Shown here one piece after another: positions 56,154 to 64,000 of a stretch of 64,000 bases of DNA. The notes under the pieces are model-generated. The model did no database searches and was not told the DNA's origin. It saw only the letters and a list, made by a program, of their open reading frames with translations. Origin of the DNA: JAPSGB01 sp963775185 (lineage in GTDB: Bacteria > Myxococcota_A > Polyangia > Polyangiales > Polyangiaceae); NCBI GenBank assembly GCA_963775185.1, contig CAVZIE010000014.1, forward strand, positions 186,001 to 250,000. Direction: 5' to 3'. Position 1 is the first letter of the stretch. The number at the start of each line of letters is the position of its first letter. The position numbers and the translations under genes are program-made.

Positions 56154-57406
56154 CAGAACGTGGACTCCAGTTGCAGCGAGCCGAGCGCCGAGTAGCGGTT
56201 GGTGATGAACAAGGCCTGGCTGTAGTGGGTGTTCGCCCCTTCCGCCTCGAAGACGAGGCTCCATGACTCCGGGCGCGTGGACGGTCCGATGTTGAAGCGT
56301 ACGCCGGCGCCGAGCGTCGAGACCGTCAGTGGCGACAGCTCGCGGTCGCCCGTGCGGATCGCCGGAACGTTGATCTCGCCGCCGGGACCGAGCGCGCCCA
56401 CGTACGCCAGCTTCCAGAACGTGGCTCCGGTCTGGACGTGGAAGCGTACGTGCGGCCAGACGTACCAGCGCTTGCCCACGTCGAACACATAGCGCAGATC
56501 ACTGGTCGATGCCTTGACGCCCCAGTCGTCGGTGTAGACCCGTTCGGTCGCGACGAACGTCGACGCATCGGCGCGTGTCGCGAAGCGGCCGCTGAGCGCG
56601 AAACGGTGCCGTGACGTCGGTAGCGCTTCCGCCACGCGCGTGGGCAGACGGACGCGATTGACGGTGTCGCCCGTCTCGCCGGGTGAGACGTTCGCCGCCG
56701 TCAAGGAATCGAAGAGCGGTACGAATCGATACGGCTTCTCCTGGTTGCCGCTTTCGATAATCGCGTCGCCGATGAGCGTCAGCATGGTGGACGGATTCAG
56801 GTCGAATTCCACCGCGCCGTTGATCGTGTGCCGGTTCAAGACCAGCGAGTACTCCGTGAACGGAGTACCGCTTCGACCCGCCGTGTCGTGGTTGAAGCTG
56901 TAGCCGATCAGCGGCACGATGTTCTTCTCGTCCAGATCGAACGAGACGTTGCCACCGCCGGACAGCGACAGGTAGTCCGGTTCGCTGGACACCGCGCCGC
57001 TCAAGCCGAAGTCGACGCCGCTCGTCTTGAACTTTCCGCTCACGGTGCCAGCGTGACGGATCTCGACCCAGTGCGGGCTGGCGCTGGAGACGATGTCGAC
57101 GGAGGCCGCCGACACGATGTCGACCAGATAACTTCCTCCGAGCGACCAGCCCTCCAGGGGATCCTCGATGTTCGCCGAGATACCGGGGGTGAGCACGCTG
57201 ACCGCGTCCGTGTCGAGGTAACCGGCAAGCTCCGCCTTGGCGTGGACGAGCACGTCGCCTGCGGCCGCCGCCGCCGCGTCCGCTTGCGGGCGGGGTGCGC
57301 TTGGCGGCACGGCGCCACGATCACTGTCGTCGTCGGCGTTGGCCGGCGAGCTCGCGAACGTTACGAACAGAGCGCAGATCAGTATCGAAGCAGGAAGAAG
57401 CCGCAC
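56153..57406 (-). CDS. DUF3570 family outer-membrane beta-barrel
   Basis: A 417-residue outer-membrane protein with a signal peptide (VRLLPASILICALFVTFASSPANA) from GTG 57406. The whole mature part is alternating beta-strand sequence (LAGYLDTDAVSVLTPGISANIED, WVEIRHAGTVSGKFKT, VRFHVQTGATFWKLAYVGALG) ending YSALGSLQLESTF, with a terminal Phe typical of barrel assembly. It matches DUF3570, usually next to DUF4266, as here (13 bp gap). DUF3570 proteins are thought to be barrels of flavin- or electron-related operons; this role is family knowledge plus inference. Confidence 0.82.
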   Translation of the reverse strand: MRLLPASILICALFVTFASSPANADDDSDRGAVPPSAPRPQADAAAAAAGDVLVHAKAELAGYLDTDAVSVLTPGISANIEDPLEGWSLGGSYLVDIVSAASVDIVSSASPHWVEIRHAGTVSGKFKTSGVDFGLSGAVSSEPDYLSLSGGGNVSFDLDEKNIVPLIGYSFNHDTAGRSGTPFTEYSLVLNRHTINGAVEFDLNPSTMLTLIGDAIIESGNQEKPYRFVPLFDSLTAANVSPGETGDTVNRVRLPTRVAEALPTSRHRFALSGRFATRADASTFVATERVYTDDWGVKASTSDLRYVFDVGKRWYVWPHVRFHVQTGATFWKLAYVGALGPGGEINVPAIRTGDRELSPLTVSTLGAGVRFNIGPSTRPESWSLVFEAEGANTHYSQALFITNRYSALGSLQLESTF

Positions 57407-57419
57407 GGTATTTTCCGCC

Positions 57420-57647
57420 TCAGTTGCAGCCGCAACCGCTCGTCGCGCCGACGCTTCCGCCCATGGCACCTTCGTGCACGGCGTATACGTGCTCCGCGGC
57501 GGCGCTGGATGCGTCGTCGGCGGACATGGTCGGATGTGCGAGGCGCCCGCGCTGGTACGCGGCCACGTGACTGCACCCGGTCAGTGCGAACACCGACAGC
57601 ACGATCGATGCCAGAACGAGCACGCGCCCGAGTCGAAGAGACATCAT
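57420..57647 (-). CDS. DUF4266 lipoprotein
   Basis: A 75-residue lipoprotein: MMSLRLGRVLVLASIVLSVFALTGC, then SHVAAYQRGRLAHPTMSADD, which is the family core, and a C-terminal ...GGSVGATSGCGCN with two Cys spaced by Gly. DUF4266 is usually followed by DUF3570 and, in many genomes, found with ApbE-type flavin transferase and thioredoxin-like genes; those are not in this window. First gene of the four-gene operon. The start could also be 57644. Confidence 0.85.
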   Translation of the reverse strand: MMSLRLGRVLVLASIVLSVFALTGCSHVAAYQRGRLAHPTMSADDASSAAAEHVYAVHEGAMGGSVGATSGCGCN

Positions 57648-57758
57648 CAGGAGCCGCCTAGGAATGGATTCGGTTGTCATGAAGAAAGCAGATCGAGTTG
57701 ACGCCGTTTGCGTCGGGTGGGAATCTCTGCGTGCGACTGTCGAGACGAGGGCTTTGCC

Positions 57759-58538
57759 ATGTACGATCGGACTTCTGCTTTTGGGCTTGTTGCGTTGGCG
57801 GGTGTCGCGCTCGGTTGCAGCTCCGCTGCGGGCTCCGACCCGTCCCTCTGGGACCAGAGTCATGATCTCGGCGGCAAGTCGTTGGCCCCGGCGTCTGGCG
57901 GCAGCGGCGCGACGCCGGGTGCCGGCGGTGCCGCCGGCGGTCAAGGGTTCGGCGGCGCGGCCGGCGACAACGGATTCGGCGGAACCGGCGCCGGCGGAAC
58001 CGGCGCTGGCGGAACTGGCGCCGGCGGAACCGGCGCTGGCGGCACGGGTGCCGGCGGAACCGGCGCTGGCGGCACGGGTGCCGGCGGCGGCACGAACTCC
58101 GGCGCGTGCAGCTTCACCTTCGACTTCACGACGATTCCGGGCGGCGGCACCTACTCGCCTAGAAATATCGAGGCTGCCTGGATCGCCGCGCCCGGCAACG
58201 CGTTCGTCAAGTCGCTCGAGGTTCACGCGAAGACCCGCATCGTTCATCTGCTGAACTGGAACAAGGCTTCCGGCGGCAACAAGGTCGATGCGGTTACAAG
58301 CGCAACGCTGTCCAAGCACGGTCCGCACCATGTGACCTGGGACTGTACGGACTTGAACCACCAGCCCGTGCCGGACGGGACATACCGCATCTATTTCGAA
58401 TTCACCGAAAGCGACTCCGCCTTCATCGTTTATCCGCAGCCGAAGCTCGGTTCGGTCGATTTCCAGAAGGGTCAGGCCCAGGACTTCGCGCCGCCGGACC
58501 AGCAGTTCTTCAAGAGCATGCACCTCGTGATCCAGTGA
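57759..58538 (+). CDS. DUF2271 domain lipoprotein with GTGAG repeats
   Basis: A 259-residue lipoprotein (MYDRTSAFGLVALAGVALGC). A Gly-rich linker follows, with about seven GTGAG units of 15 bp (57980-58085), and then a DUF2271 domain: FTTIPGGGTYSPRNIEAAWIA, RIVHLLNWNKASGG, DAVTSATLSKHGPHHVTWDCTD, GTYRIYFEFTES, LGSVDFQKG. DUF2271 proteins occur beside PepSY/ApbE-type flavin and heme electron-transfer genes (family knowledge). Divergent from the DUF4266-DUF3570 operon with a 111-bp shared upstream region, so both sides probably act together. Confidence 0.82.
   Translation: MYDRTSAFGLVALAGVALGCSSAAGSDPSLWDQSHDLGGKSLAPASGGSGATPGAGGAAGGQGFGGAAGDNGFGGTGAGGTGAGGTGAGGTGAGGTGAGGTGAGGTGAGGGTNSGACSFTFDFTTIPGGGTYSPRNIEAAWIAAPGNAFVKSLEVHAKTRIVHLLNWNKASGGNKVDAVTSATLSKHGPHHVTWDCTDLNHQPVPDGTYRIYFEFTESDSAFIVYPQPKLGSVDFQKGQAQDFAPPDQQFFKSMHLVIQ
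57980..58085 (+). repeat. 15-bp tandem repeats encoding a GTGAG linker
   Basis: About seven in-frame units GGCGCCGGCGGAACC with small variants. No spacers. Confidence 0.8.
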
Positions 58539-58649
58539 CGCGCTGCGCCGGGGCCGACAGGTCTGCAGACGCCCGCCATCTCTGGAAATATTTTCATACT
58601 TGCTGCGTCGTCTAGCGTTCGATAACTGCAAGAAAATCCGACACGCGCC

Positions 58650-59006
58650 GTGCTGGCACGAACAGTGCTACGCAGCTTCTGCAGCATGGTGTCGCTGTCG
58701 CGAGGGGCCGGAGGTGAGCGCCGCAGCCATCGTCGCGCGGTGCTCGACGCGCGGGTCGAGGTGATCTCCGCGGTCGGGGCGTCCGAGGGTCGAGTCGTGA
58801 ACATCTCGATGGGCGGTCTGGCCGCGCGGCTCGACCTCGCGTCGGATCGAGAGTTGATCGAGCTTCGAGTCGAGCTGCCCGAGGGCGCGCGGATCGAGAC
58901 CCGCGGTGAGGTCGTTTGGGGCCGAGACGGAATTATCGGCTTGCGCTTCATCTCGCTGGGTCAGCGCGCCTTGCTGGCGCTGCTCCGGGTGGTCGGCCGG
59001 ACCTAG
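58650..59006 (+). CDS. PilZ domain protein (cyclic di-GMP receptor-like)
   Basis: A 118-residue single PilZ domain. The motifs ERRSHRRAVLDARVEV (RxxxR at about 24-28) and NISMGGLAARLD (N/DxSxxG) are both present, which is what is needed to bind cyclic di-GMP. It ends with FISLGQRALLALLR. It may answer the diguanylate cyclase at 49 kb. GTG 58650 or ATG 58686 may be the start; the ATG gives the core domain alone. The AT-rich stretch 58580-58640 is a likely promoter region. Confidence 0.82.
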   Translation: MLARTVLRSFCSMVSLSRGAGGERRSHRRAVLDARVEVISAVGASEGRVVNISMGGLAARLDLASDRELIELRVELPEGARIETRGEVVWGRDGIIGLRFISLGQRALLALLRVVGRT

Positions 59007-59057
59007 TGCCGCTCGACCGGAGTCTGGCCAGTGGATCAGTAGGCCGAGGTGGCGGTT

Positions 59058-59184
59058 GGAAATGCCGGTGGTGGCAAGCCGAGCGGGCGCTGCTGCGCCC
59101 CACACAAACGGTGCTAGCCCCGCCCGCGCGCTGCGAAGCAGCGCCGGCCAGCAACTTCCGGCCGCACTTGCGGCGGTCGGTGCT
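59058..59184. repeat. Multi-hairpin intergenic element, copy 2
   Basis: Same element as at 54932, between another convergent pair. Shared block 59076-59155 with hairpins GGGCGC-TGCT-GCGCCC (59085-59100), CGCTGC-GAA-GCAGCG (59129-59143) and GCCGC-ACTT-GCGGC (59161-59174). The first two hairpins of copy 1 are missing; sequence between is almost identical (ACACAAACGG, GCTAG). Confidence 0.8.
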
Positions 59185-59197
59185 TGGTGCCGCGCGG

Positions 59198-60700
59198 TCA
59201 GCGGATGGCGGTGCGCCGCCCCTGCCAGTGCGGATCCCGAAGCTTGCGCTTGTAGATCTTGCCCGATGGTTCGCGCGGCAAGGACGTCACGAGCTCGAAG
59301 CTTCGCGGCACCTTGAAACGAGCGAGCCGGCCCTCGAGGAACGCGGCGAGCTCCGCCGGGGTCGCCGACGCACCCGGCTCCAGTTGCACGACGGCGTGCA
59401 CGCGCTCGCCCCATTCGTCGTCGGGAACGCCGAACACGGCGCAGTCGTGCACCGCGGGGTGGACCACGAGCGCAGCCTCGATCTCGGCCGGGTAGATGTT
59501 CACGCCGCCGGAGATCACCATGTCGACGCGGCGATCGACGAGATACAGGTAGCCTGCTTCGTCCCGATAGCCGACGTCGCCCGTCGCGAACAGCTCGCCG
59601 CGAGCTGCCGCGCGGCGCTTGTCCGGTGCGCCGTGGTAATCGAACGCGCGCGTCGCGTCCGTGGCCACGCAGACCTCGCCGATCTCGCCGGCGGCGAGCG
59701 CGTCGCCGTCGGCGTCGAGGATCGCCAGCTCGACGCCAGCAATGGCGCGGCCGACGCTTCCGGGGCGTTCCAGCGCTTCGGGCGCGGTGATGTACGTGCA
59801 GATGCCGGCTTCGGTAGAGCCGTAGTACTCGTCGATCACCGGGCCCCACCAGTCGATCATCGCGCGCTTCGTCTCGGTGGGGCACGGCGCCGCGGCGTGC
59901 TGCACGGCGACGAGCGACGACAGATCGTAGCGACTGCGGATCTGCGCCGGAAGCGCCAGAAGCCGGTGCATCATGGTCGGCACCAGATGCAGGTGCGTGA
60001 CGCGGTAGCGTTCTACCGCGGCCAGCAGCGCCTCGGGGTCGAAGCGTCGTGGAACGATCGCCCTGCCGCCGAGCCCGAGCGCGCCGCGGGCGAAGAAGCC
60101 CGGAGCCGAGTGATACAGCGGCCCCGTGACGAGATGCACCGGACGCGTCCCGAGCTTGCACACGTCGCGTAGCAGCGCGAGATACGCGGCGGCACGGACC
60201 GGCGCAGCCGGAGGACGCATCACGCCTTTCGGGTTGCCGGTGGTGCCCGAGGTGTAGACGACGACGCCCGGTGCAGGCCGTTCGCCTTCGGCGAAGGGCA
60301 AGGCGGCGTCGATGGCGTCGTCGTAGCTTGCCGGACCGGCGCGGCCGACGACGAGGACGCGGCCGCGGAGCGCGTCGATGCCGTCGCTCGCGCGCTCCGC
60401 GACGCCCGCGAGTGCTTCCGACGTGACCAAGGCACGCGCTCCGCTGTCCTCGAGGACGTAGCGCGTCTCCTCTGCGGTCGCGTGATAGTTGATGGGCACG
60501 GCGAACGCGCCGAGGCGTTGGCAAGCGGCGCCGATCTCGAACACCGCGATGCAGTTCTCGAGCAGGTACGCCACGCGATCCAGCGGCTTGACGCCCCACG
60601 CATCGAGAACGGCGGCGAGTCGTGCCGCGCGGCCCAGCAACGTCGCACCGTCGACCGCGCGGTCGGTGTCCGGCTCGAGCAGTACCCAGTTGTCGTTCAC
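59198..60700 (-). CDS. Acyl-CoA synthetase (AMP-forming), medium/aryl type
   Basis: A 500-residue adenylate-forming ligase. P-loop VVYTSGTTGNPKGVMR (near 157), GPVIDEYYGSTEAGI (A5), TGDVGYRDEAGYLYLVDRRVDMVISGGVNIYPAEIE (A8), and catalytic Lys in PSGKIYKRKL. It resembles long- or medium-chain and aryl-CoA ligases and may use a carboxylic acid of unknown type. GTG 60700 (overlapping the methyltransferase stop by 4 bp, GTGA) has GGAGG 4-5 nt upstream. Transcribed after the lipoprotein and methyltransferase genes, it seems to be part of a three-gene unit. It is convergent with the PilZ gene. Confidence 0.9.
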   Translation of the reverse strand: MNDNWVLLEPDTDRAVDGATLLGRAARLAAVLDAWGVKPLDRVAYLLENCIAVFEIGAACQRLGAFAVPINYHATAEETRYVLEDSGARALVTSEALAGVAERASDGIDALRGRVLVVGRAGPASYDDAIDAALPFAEGERPAPGVVVYTSGTTGNPKGVMRPPAAPVRAAAYLALLRDVCKLGTRPVHLVTGPLYHSAPGFFARGALGLGGRAIVPRRFDPEALLAAVERYRVTHLHLVPTMMHRLLALPAQIRSRYDLSSLVAVQHAAAPCPTETKRAMIDWWGPVIDEYYGSTEAGICTYITAPEALERPGSVGRAIAGVELAILDADGDALAAGEIGEVCVATDATRAFDYHGAPDKRRAAARGELFATGDVGYRDEAGYLYLVDRRVDMVISGGVNIYPAEIEAALVVHPAVHDCAVFGVPDDEWGERVHAVVQLEPGASATPAELAAFLEGRLARFKVPRSFELVTSLPREPSGKIYKRKLRDPHWQGRRTAIR

Positions 60701-61347
60701 CGCGCCTCCGTGCGCCGGAACACGATCACGTGGTTGTTCGCCGGCATCTCGATGACGTGCTCGCGCTCGAACCCAACCGCGGTCGCCACGCGGGTAACGT
60801 CGTCCAGGTCGCGGACGCCCCACGCGGGGTCACGGGCACGCAGCGACGCGTCGAACTCCGCGTTGCTCGGAGCGGTGAAACGGCCGCCGAAGCGGAACGG
60901 ACCGTAGAGCACGAGCGGCGCGCTCCGGGTGGGGTCTTCCGCCGTCTCGCTCGGCCGCTCCGCGAGGTTTCGCGCCGCACCAGCAAACAAACCCAGACAC
61001 GATTCCCACGGGGAGATGTGGATCATGTTGATGCACACGATCGCCTGGAGCGGTGGCACGTTCCACTCGAGCTCGCGCGCGTCGAGGGGCACCGGTGCGA
61101 GCAGGTTCGGCAGCGCGGCTTCGGCGCGCCACGCCTCGATGCTGGCGAGCGCCGACGGGTCCGCGTCCGTCGGTTGCCACGCGAGCGCCGGGAACGCCCG
61201 GGCCAGGAAGACCGCGTGCTCGCCGCTGCCGCTCGCGACTTCCAGCACCAGTCCGCGCGCCGGCAGCACGTCGCCGAGCGCATCGCGGATCGGTTCGCGA
61301 TTGCGCGCGGCGGCGGGCGCGTGGCGCTTCGCCACTACTCCGGGCAT
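60697..61347 (-). CDS. DUF938 SAM-dependent methyltransferase
   Basis: A 216-residue class I methyltransferase of the DUF938 family. MPGVVAKRHAPAAARNREPIRDAL and LEVASGSGEHAVFLARAFPALAWQPTD (SAM-binding, in part VASGSGEHAVFLARAFP), INMIHISPWESCLGLFAGAAR, VLYGPFRFGG and NAEFDASLRARDPAWGVRD are close to the family pattern. The substrate is unknown. It overlaps the lipoprotein gene (start inside its last codons, 13 bp) and the CoA-ligase gene (4 bp), so it is tightly coupled in a three-gene operon. Confidence 0.88.
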   Translation of the reverse strand: MPGVVAKRHAPAAARNREPIRDALGDVLPARGLVLEVASGSGEHAVFLARAFPALAWQPTDADPSALASIEAWRAEAALPNLLAPVPLDARELEWNVPPLQAIVCINMIHISPWESCLGLFAGAARNLAERPSETAEDPTRSAPLVLYGPFRFGGRFTAPSNAEFDASLRARDPAWGVRDLDDVTRVATAVGFEREHVIEMPANNHVIVFRRTEAR

Positions 61348-63407
61348 GGCGTACCGAGCGGGGCGGGGGCGGGGACCGTCGCCGTGCCGGTGTCGAGGAA
61401 GCTCTTGAAGAAGCAGCCGTACTGGTACTTCACGTCGTCGAGCTGGGCGAAGATATAGTGCGGGTCGGCGATGCCGTCGCCTTTGTACTGCACGACCACG
61501 CCGGTGTACTTGTCGCCGCTCTCCGACGAAAGCTCGTTCGAGACGGGGTAGGCGACGATGCCGTCGCGGCCGTCGAGCTTCAGCGTGTCCTGCATGCTCT
61601 GCCACTGGATGTCGCCGGCTTGCTTGTTGCCGTTGGCGAGCACCATCGCGTTGTAGACCTCTACAGGGAAGTACTCGTCGTCGGGTGCGACCGGTTCGTA
61701 GATCGGTCGCGCGGGCGCGCCCGGCAGCGGGCGGCGTGCGAGGCGCGCGCCGTACACCATCGGATCCGCCGGTTCCCAGCCGACCTCGAGTATGTGCAGC
61801 GCCGGGTAGGTGAAGTCGAGGTCCACCTTCACGCCGACGCCGGCGAGCACGCCGAACAGCTTGCCGAGGTTGCCGACGTAGTGCGTGTGGATGATGAACT
61901 GGCTCCAGAAGCCGCCGGCGCCGCTGGGTGCGACCGCTTTCACGGCGGGCTCCACCGCGCCGATCATGTTGGTGTACATGCCGCCCATCGACTGGCCCTG
62001 GAGCATGAGCGGGTCGAGATCGAGCTTGAAGGTGCTCGCGCCGGCCGGGAGCGTGGGGCCGGTGCAGGCGCCCAGTGTCGCGGGATCGATCGAGAGCTTG
62101 GCGAGCGCCTTGATCAGCAGGCGCTGCTCGAACACACCTTGGCGGAACGTGTAGGGCATCGCCGCCAGGTTGTTGAAGTTGATGTACGCGAGATCGCCGG
62201 CGCCGGGATAGCGCTCGGGGTTCAAGGGCATGGCCGAGCTTGCCGCGGCGAAGCCGTGCTCGGCGAGGACGTAGCTCGGGCCTTCGCCGGGCGTCTCGGT
62301 GCCGCCCACGGTGGTGATCGTGCCGCGATCGGCGACCTGCGTACTGATGCCGCCGGAGCCGTGCACGTAGAGCACGAGCGGGTAGCCAGCGGCGGGCATC
62401 TCGCTCTTCGGCAGCGTGACCACGACCGGGATCGTCTCCGTGCGCTGTTCGGTGGGGACGCCGCTCGCGTCGAGCACGAACTCGCCGTCCTCGTCGAACT
62501 GGGGCGTGCCCTTCTGGAACTGCGGCATGTCGACCGTGCCCTTCAGCTCGCAGAAACGCGTCGAGCCCACACTCGCGGGGACGAGCTGCAGGTCGTTCAC
62601 CGTCGGGTCGTACTTGTCGAGCAGCGCGTCCGCCATCCGCGCGGTGTCCGCGACCACGTCGCCGGTCGTAAATACGGTCGCTGCCGCGACGTCGTCGAGC
62701 GGCACGTTCAAGTCCTTCAGCGTCTGCCACAGCGGCGCGTACAGATCGCGGGCCGCTTGGCCCTTGGGGCCCGGCAGTGCCTTGCCCGCTTCGAGCGTGC
62801 GAAGCGCAGCCGGCACGCCGAGCTTCTTGCCGTCCGCGTCGCCGAGCGAGCGGCGGATCACGAACGCGTAGCGCGTGCCGCCGCGCAGCACCGTGCCGGG
62901 ATATGCAGCGACGTCGAGCAAGCCCGCCGGCACGTACTTGTCGTCCTCCGGTGGCGTGACCGCCACTGTCGGATACAGCTTGCCGCGGTCCGGCGAGCTG
63001 TCGTCGACGTCGACGAGCAGCACCGGCGACGCCGCGTCCGCCGCGATCGCGTCGGTGACGGCGCGGTCGCCGAGCGGTCCGTCGAAGCGGAACCAGCCGA
63101 CGGCGACGGTCGGGAACCCCTTGCGCGCGGCGGCCACGTCAATCAGCCCCTGCATCGTGGCGTTTTGCTGCGGATTGGGAAAGCCCGTCAGGTCCGGATT
63201 GCCGTCGGCGTCGAGGCGCAGATCCGACGGCCAAGGCATATCGTAGAACGCCGACGGGTCCGTCGGCTCGCCCGGCGTTGGATCGATGTTGAACGCGACC
63301 TGTGTTCCCGCCGTCGAGCCCGACCCGCCGTCACCGCCCGAGCTGCCGCAGCCGGCGACGATGATGGCGGCGCCGAGCAGCGCCGGGCGCAAGCATGTGG
63401 AAGACAT
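61335..63407 (-). CDS. Large lipoprotein alpha/beta hydrolase
   Basis: A 690-residue lipoprotein: MSSTCLRPALLGAAIIVAGC, then a Gly/Ser linker. The N-terminal ~300 residues (FNIDPTPGEPTDPSAFYDMPWPSDLRLDADGNPD, in part DMPWPSDLRLDADG) form a beta-rich domain typical of large virulence-type lipases; the C-terminal part is a hydrolase with YPLVLYVHGSGG (oxyanion), GQSMGGMYTN (nucleophile Ser about 454) and ANGNKQAGDIQWQSM. Reaction and substrate are unknown; an esterase or lipase on the cell surface is likely. Head of the three-gene operon. A -10-like TATCTT lies 8 nt upstream. Confidence 0.82.
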   Translation of the reverse strand: MSSTCLRPALLGAAIIVAGCGSSGGDGGSGSTAGTQVAFNIDPTPGEPTDPSAFYDMPWPSDLRLDADGNPDLTGFPNPQQNATMQGLIDVAAARKGFPTVAVGWFRFDGPLGDRAVTDAIAADAASPVLLVDVDDSSPDRGKLYPTVAVTPPEDDKYVPAGLLDVAAYPGTVLRGGTRYAFVIRRSLGDADGKKLGVPAALRTLEAGKALPGPKGQAARDLYAPLWQTLKDLNVPLDDVAAATVFTTGDVVADTARMADALLDKYDPTVNDLQLVPASVGSTRFCELKGTVDMPQFQKGTPQFDEDGEFVLDASGVPTEQRTETIPVVVTLPKSEMPAAGYPLVLYVHGSGGISTQVADRGTITTVGGTETPGEGPSYVLAEHGFAAASSAMPLNPERYPGAGDLAYINFNNLAAMPYTFRQGVFEQRLLIKALAKLSIDPATLGACTGPTLPAGASTFKLDLDPLMLQGQSMGGMYTNMIGAVEPAVKAVAPSGAGGFWSQFIIHTHYVGNLGKLFGVLAGVGVKVDLDFTYPALHILEVGWEPADPMVYGARLARRPLPGAPARPIYEPVAPDDEYFPVEVYNAMVLANGNKQAGDIQWQSMQDTLKLDGRDGIVAYPVSNELSSESGDKYTGVVVQYKGDGIADPHYIFAQLDDVKYQYGCFFKSFLDTGTATVPAPAPLGTPCPE

Positions 63408-63415
63408 CGGCGAGG

Positions 63416-63421
63416 AAGATA
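63416..63421 (-). promoter_or_regulatory. -10-like TATCTT before the large lipoprotein hydrolase
   Basis: Minus strand, 8 nt before ATG 63407. Confidence 0.4.
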
Positions 63422-63438
63422 GCGGATCCTTGTCCTGT

Positions 63439-63444
63439 TACAAT
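63439..63444 (+). promoter_or_regulatory. -10-like TACAAT before the terminal hydrolase gene
   Basis: 7 nt between the hexamer and ATG 63452; extended by a TT before it. Confidence 0.55.
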
Positions 63445-63451
63445 CGAGCCG

Positions 63452-64000
63452 ATGCGGTCCGCGCTGCTTCTCCTCGCCATGGCGGTCGTCCCGGTCGCCT
63501 GCGATCGCCGGGCCGAGCCCGTCACCACGCCCGCGCCGAGCGCGCGACCCGCCGCGCCGCCGCGAGGCGTTCCCGCGGCCCGGCAGGCGGCCGGCATCGT
63601 CTACGAGGAGCTCGTGACGGGCGGCGCACGCGCCGACGACGTGTTGCCGCTCGTCGTCGCCATCCATGGTCTCGGCGATCGCCCCTCGGCCTTTGCCGGC
63701 ATCTTCGCCGGCTGGTCGACGCAGGCGCGGGTGGCAGTGCTCCGCGGCTTCGACGCGTACGGCGACGGCTGGTCGTGGTTTCCGTACCGCGACGGCGATG
63801 ACGCCGGGAACGCCGAGGGCATCCGGCGCGCGGCCGAGCGCGTCGCGCCAGCGATCGCGGCCATCGCCCGGGATCGACCGACGCGTGGGCGACCCGTCGT
63901 CACCGGATTTTCCCAGGGCGGGATGCTGAGCTTCGCGATCGCGGCGGCGCACCCGGAGCTGGTCGTGGCCGCGTTTCCCATGTCCGGATTCCTGCCGCCG
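63452..64000 (+). CDS. Lipoprotein phospholipase/carboxylesterase family hydrolase (cut by window end)
   Basis: The frame stays open to the last base. MRSALLLLAMAVVPVAC is a lipoprotein signal, followed by a Pro/Ala linker. The hydrolase has VVAIHGLGDRPSAFAGIFAGW (oxyanion region) and VVTGFSQGGMLSFAIAAAHP (nucleophile Ser in GFSQG), with MSGFLPP near the edge. This pattern is that of small carboxylesterases/phospholipases, as in the 25.7-kb gene. The acid and His lie outside the window. Divergent from the large lipoprotein, with 44 bp between starts holding both -10-like boxes. Confidence 0.82.
   Translation, partial: MRSALLLLAMAVVPVACDRRAEPVTTPAPSARPAAPPRGVPAARQAAGIVYEELVTGGARADDVLPLVVAIHGLGDRPSAFAGIFAGWSTQARVAVLRGFDAYGDGWSWFPYRDGDDAGNAEGIRRAAERVAPAIAAIARDRPTRGRPVVTGFSQGGMLSFAIAAAHPELVVAAFPMSGFLPP

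Overview
The window is very GC-rich, densely packed DNA, with genes on both strands, short intergenic gaps and many GTG starts. Its gene content points to a myxobacterium-like member of the Myxococcota, perhaps class Polyangia. That placement is an inference from gene style: many lipoproteins with Gly/Ser/Ala linkers, a MopE-type metal-binding lipoprotein, a degenerate serine/threonine kinase, a patatin, ECF sigma factors, several acyl-CoA ligases and outer-membrane beta-barrels. There is no rRNA or marker gene to confirm it. I see no tRNA, CRISPR array, transposase or prophage.

Layout. 1-3.2 kb: end of an SGNH hydrolase, an outer-membrane protein, a Baeyer-Villiger-type monooxygenase and a TerB-like protein. 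3.3-7.3 kb: a RES/Xre toxin-antitoxin pair, a MerR regulator with a clear promoter/operator, and a histidine kinase/response regulator pair. 7.4-16 kb: glutathione peroxidase, an amidohydrolase, a pseudokinase translationally coupled to a type IV pilin-like gene, a patatin, then a run of frameshifted genes (GH5 lipoprotein, lamin-tail lipoprotein, aminopeptidase) and a creatininase. 16-32 kb: MFS exporter, CoA ligase, fatty-acid hydroxylase, DUF2330 protein, enoyl-CoA hydratase, PAS/GAF kinase, an esterase, a sigma factor fused to a membrane segment, an RNA methyltransferase and an ECF sigma/anti-sigma/Spy-like operon. 32-50 kb: hydrolases, a condensation-domain protein, an MgtC/DUF4010 membrane protein, dienoyl-CoA isomerase, amidase, a flavoprotein, a diheme beta-propeller cytochrome, phosphodiesterase, SDR, long-chain acyl-CoA synthetase and an FHA-GGDEF cyclase. 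50-64 kb: MATE exporter, NUDIX hydrolase, outer-membrane protein, a DUF4266/DUF3570/heme-lipoprotein operon opposite a DUF2271 lipoprotein, a PilZ protein, and a lipoprotein hydrolase/methyltransferase/CoA-ligase cluster.

Lipid and acyl-CoA metabolism recurs (three CoA ligases, two crotonases, SDR, fatty-acid hydroxylase, patatin). Envelope biology (lipoproteins, barrels, exporters, envelope-stress-like sigma operon) is the other main theme.

Four genome-level patterns stand out. First, a short dispersed repeat with core GCCGGTCCGGCGCGGAA occurs in ten intergenic spots, once as a head-to-head hairpin. Second, a longer multi-hairpin element is present twice, each time between convergent genes. 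Third, a TAnnnT -10-like hexamer lies 6-8 nt before the start codon of about a dozen genes, which suggests leaderless transcripts. Fourth, at least seven genes are broken by apparent single-base frameshifts, which may be assembly indels or real decay.
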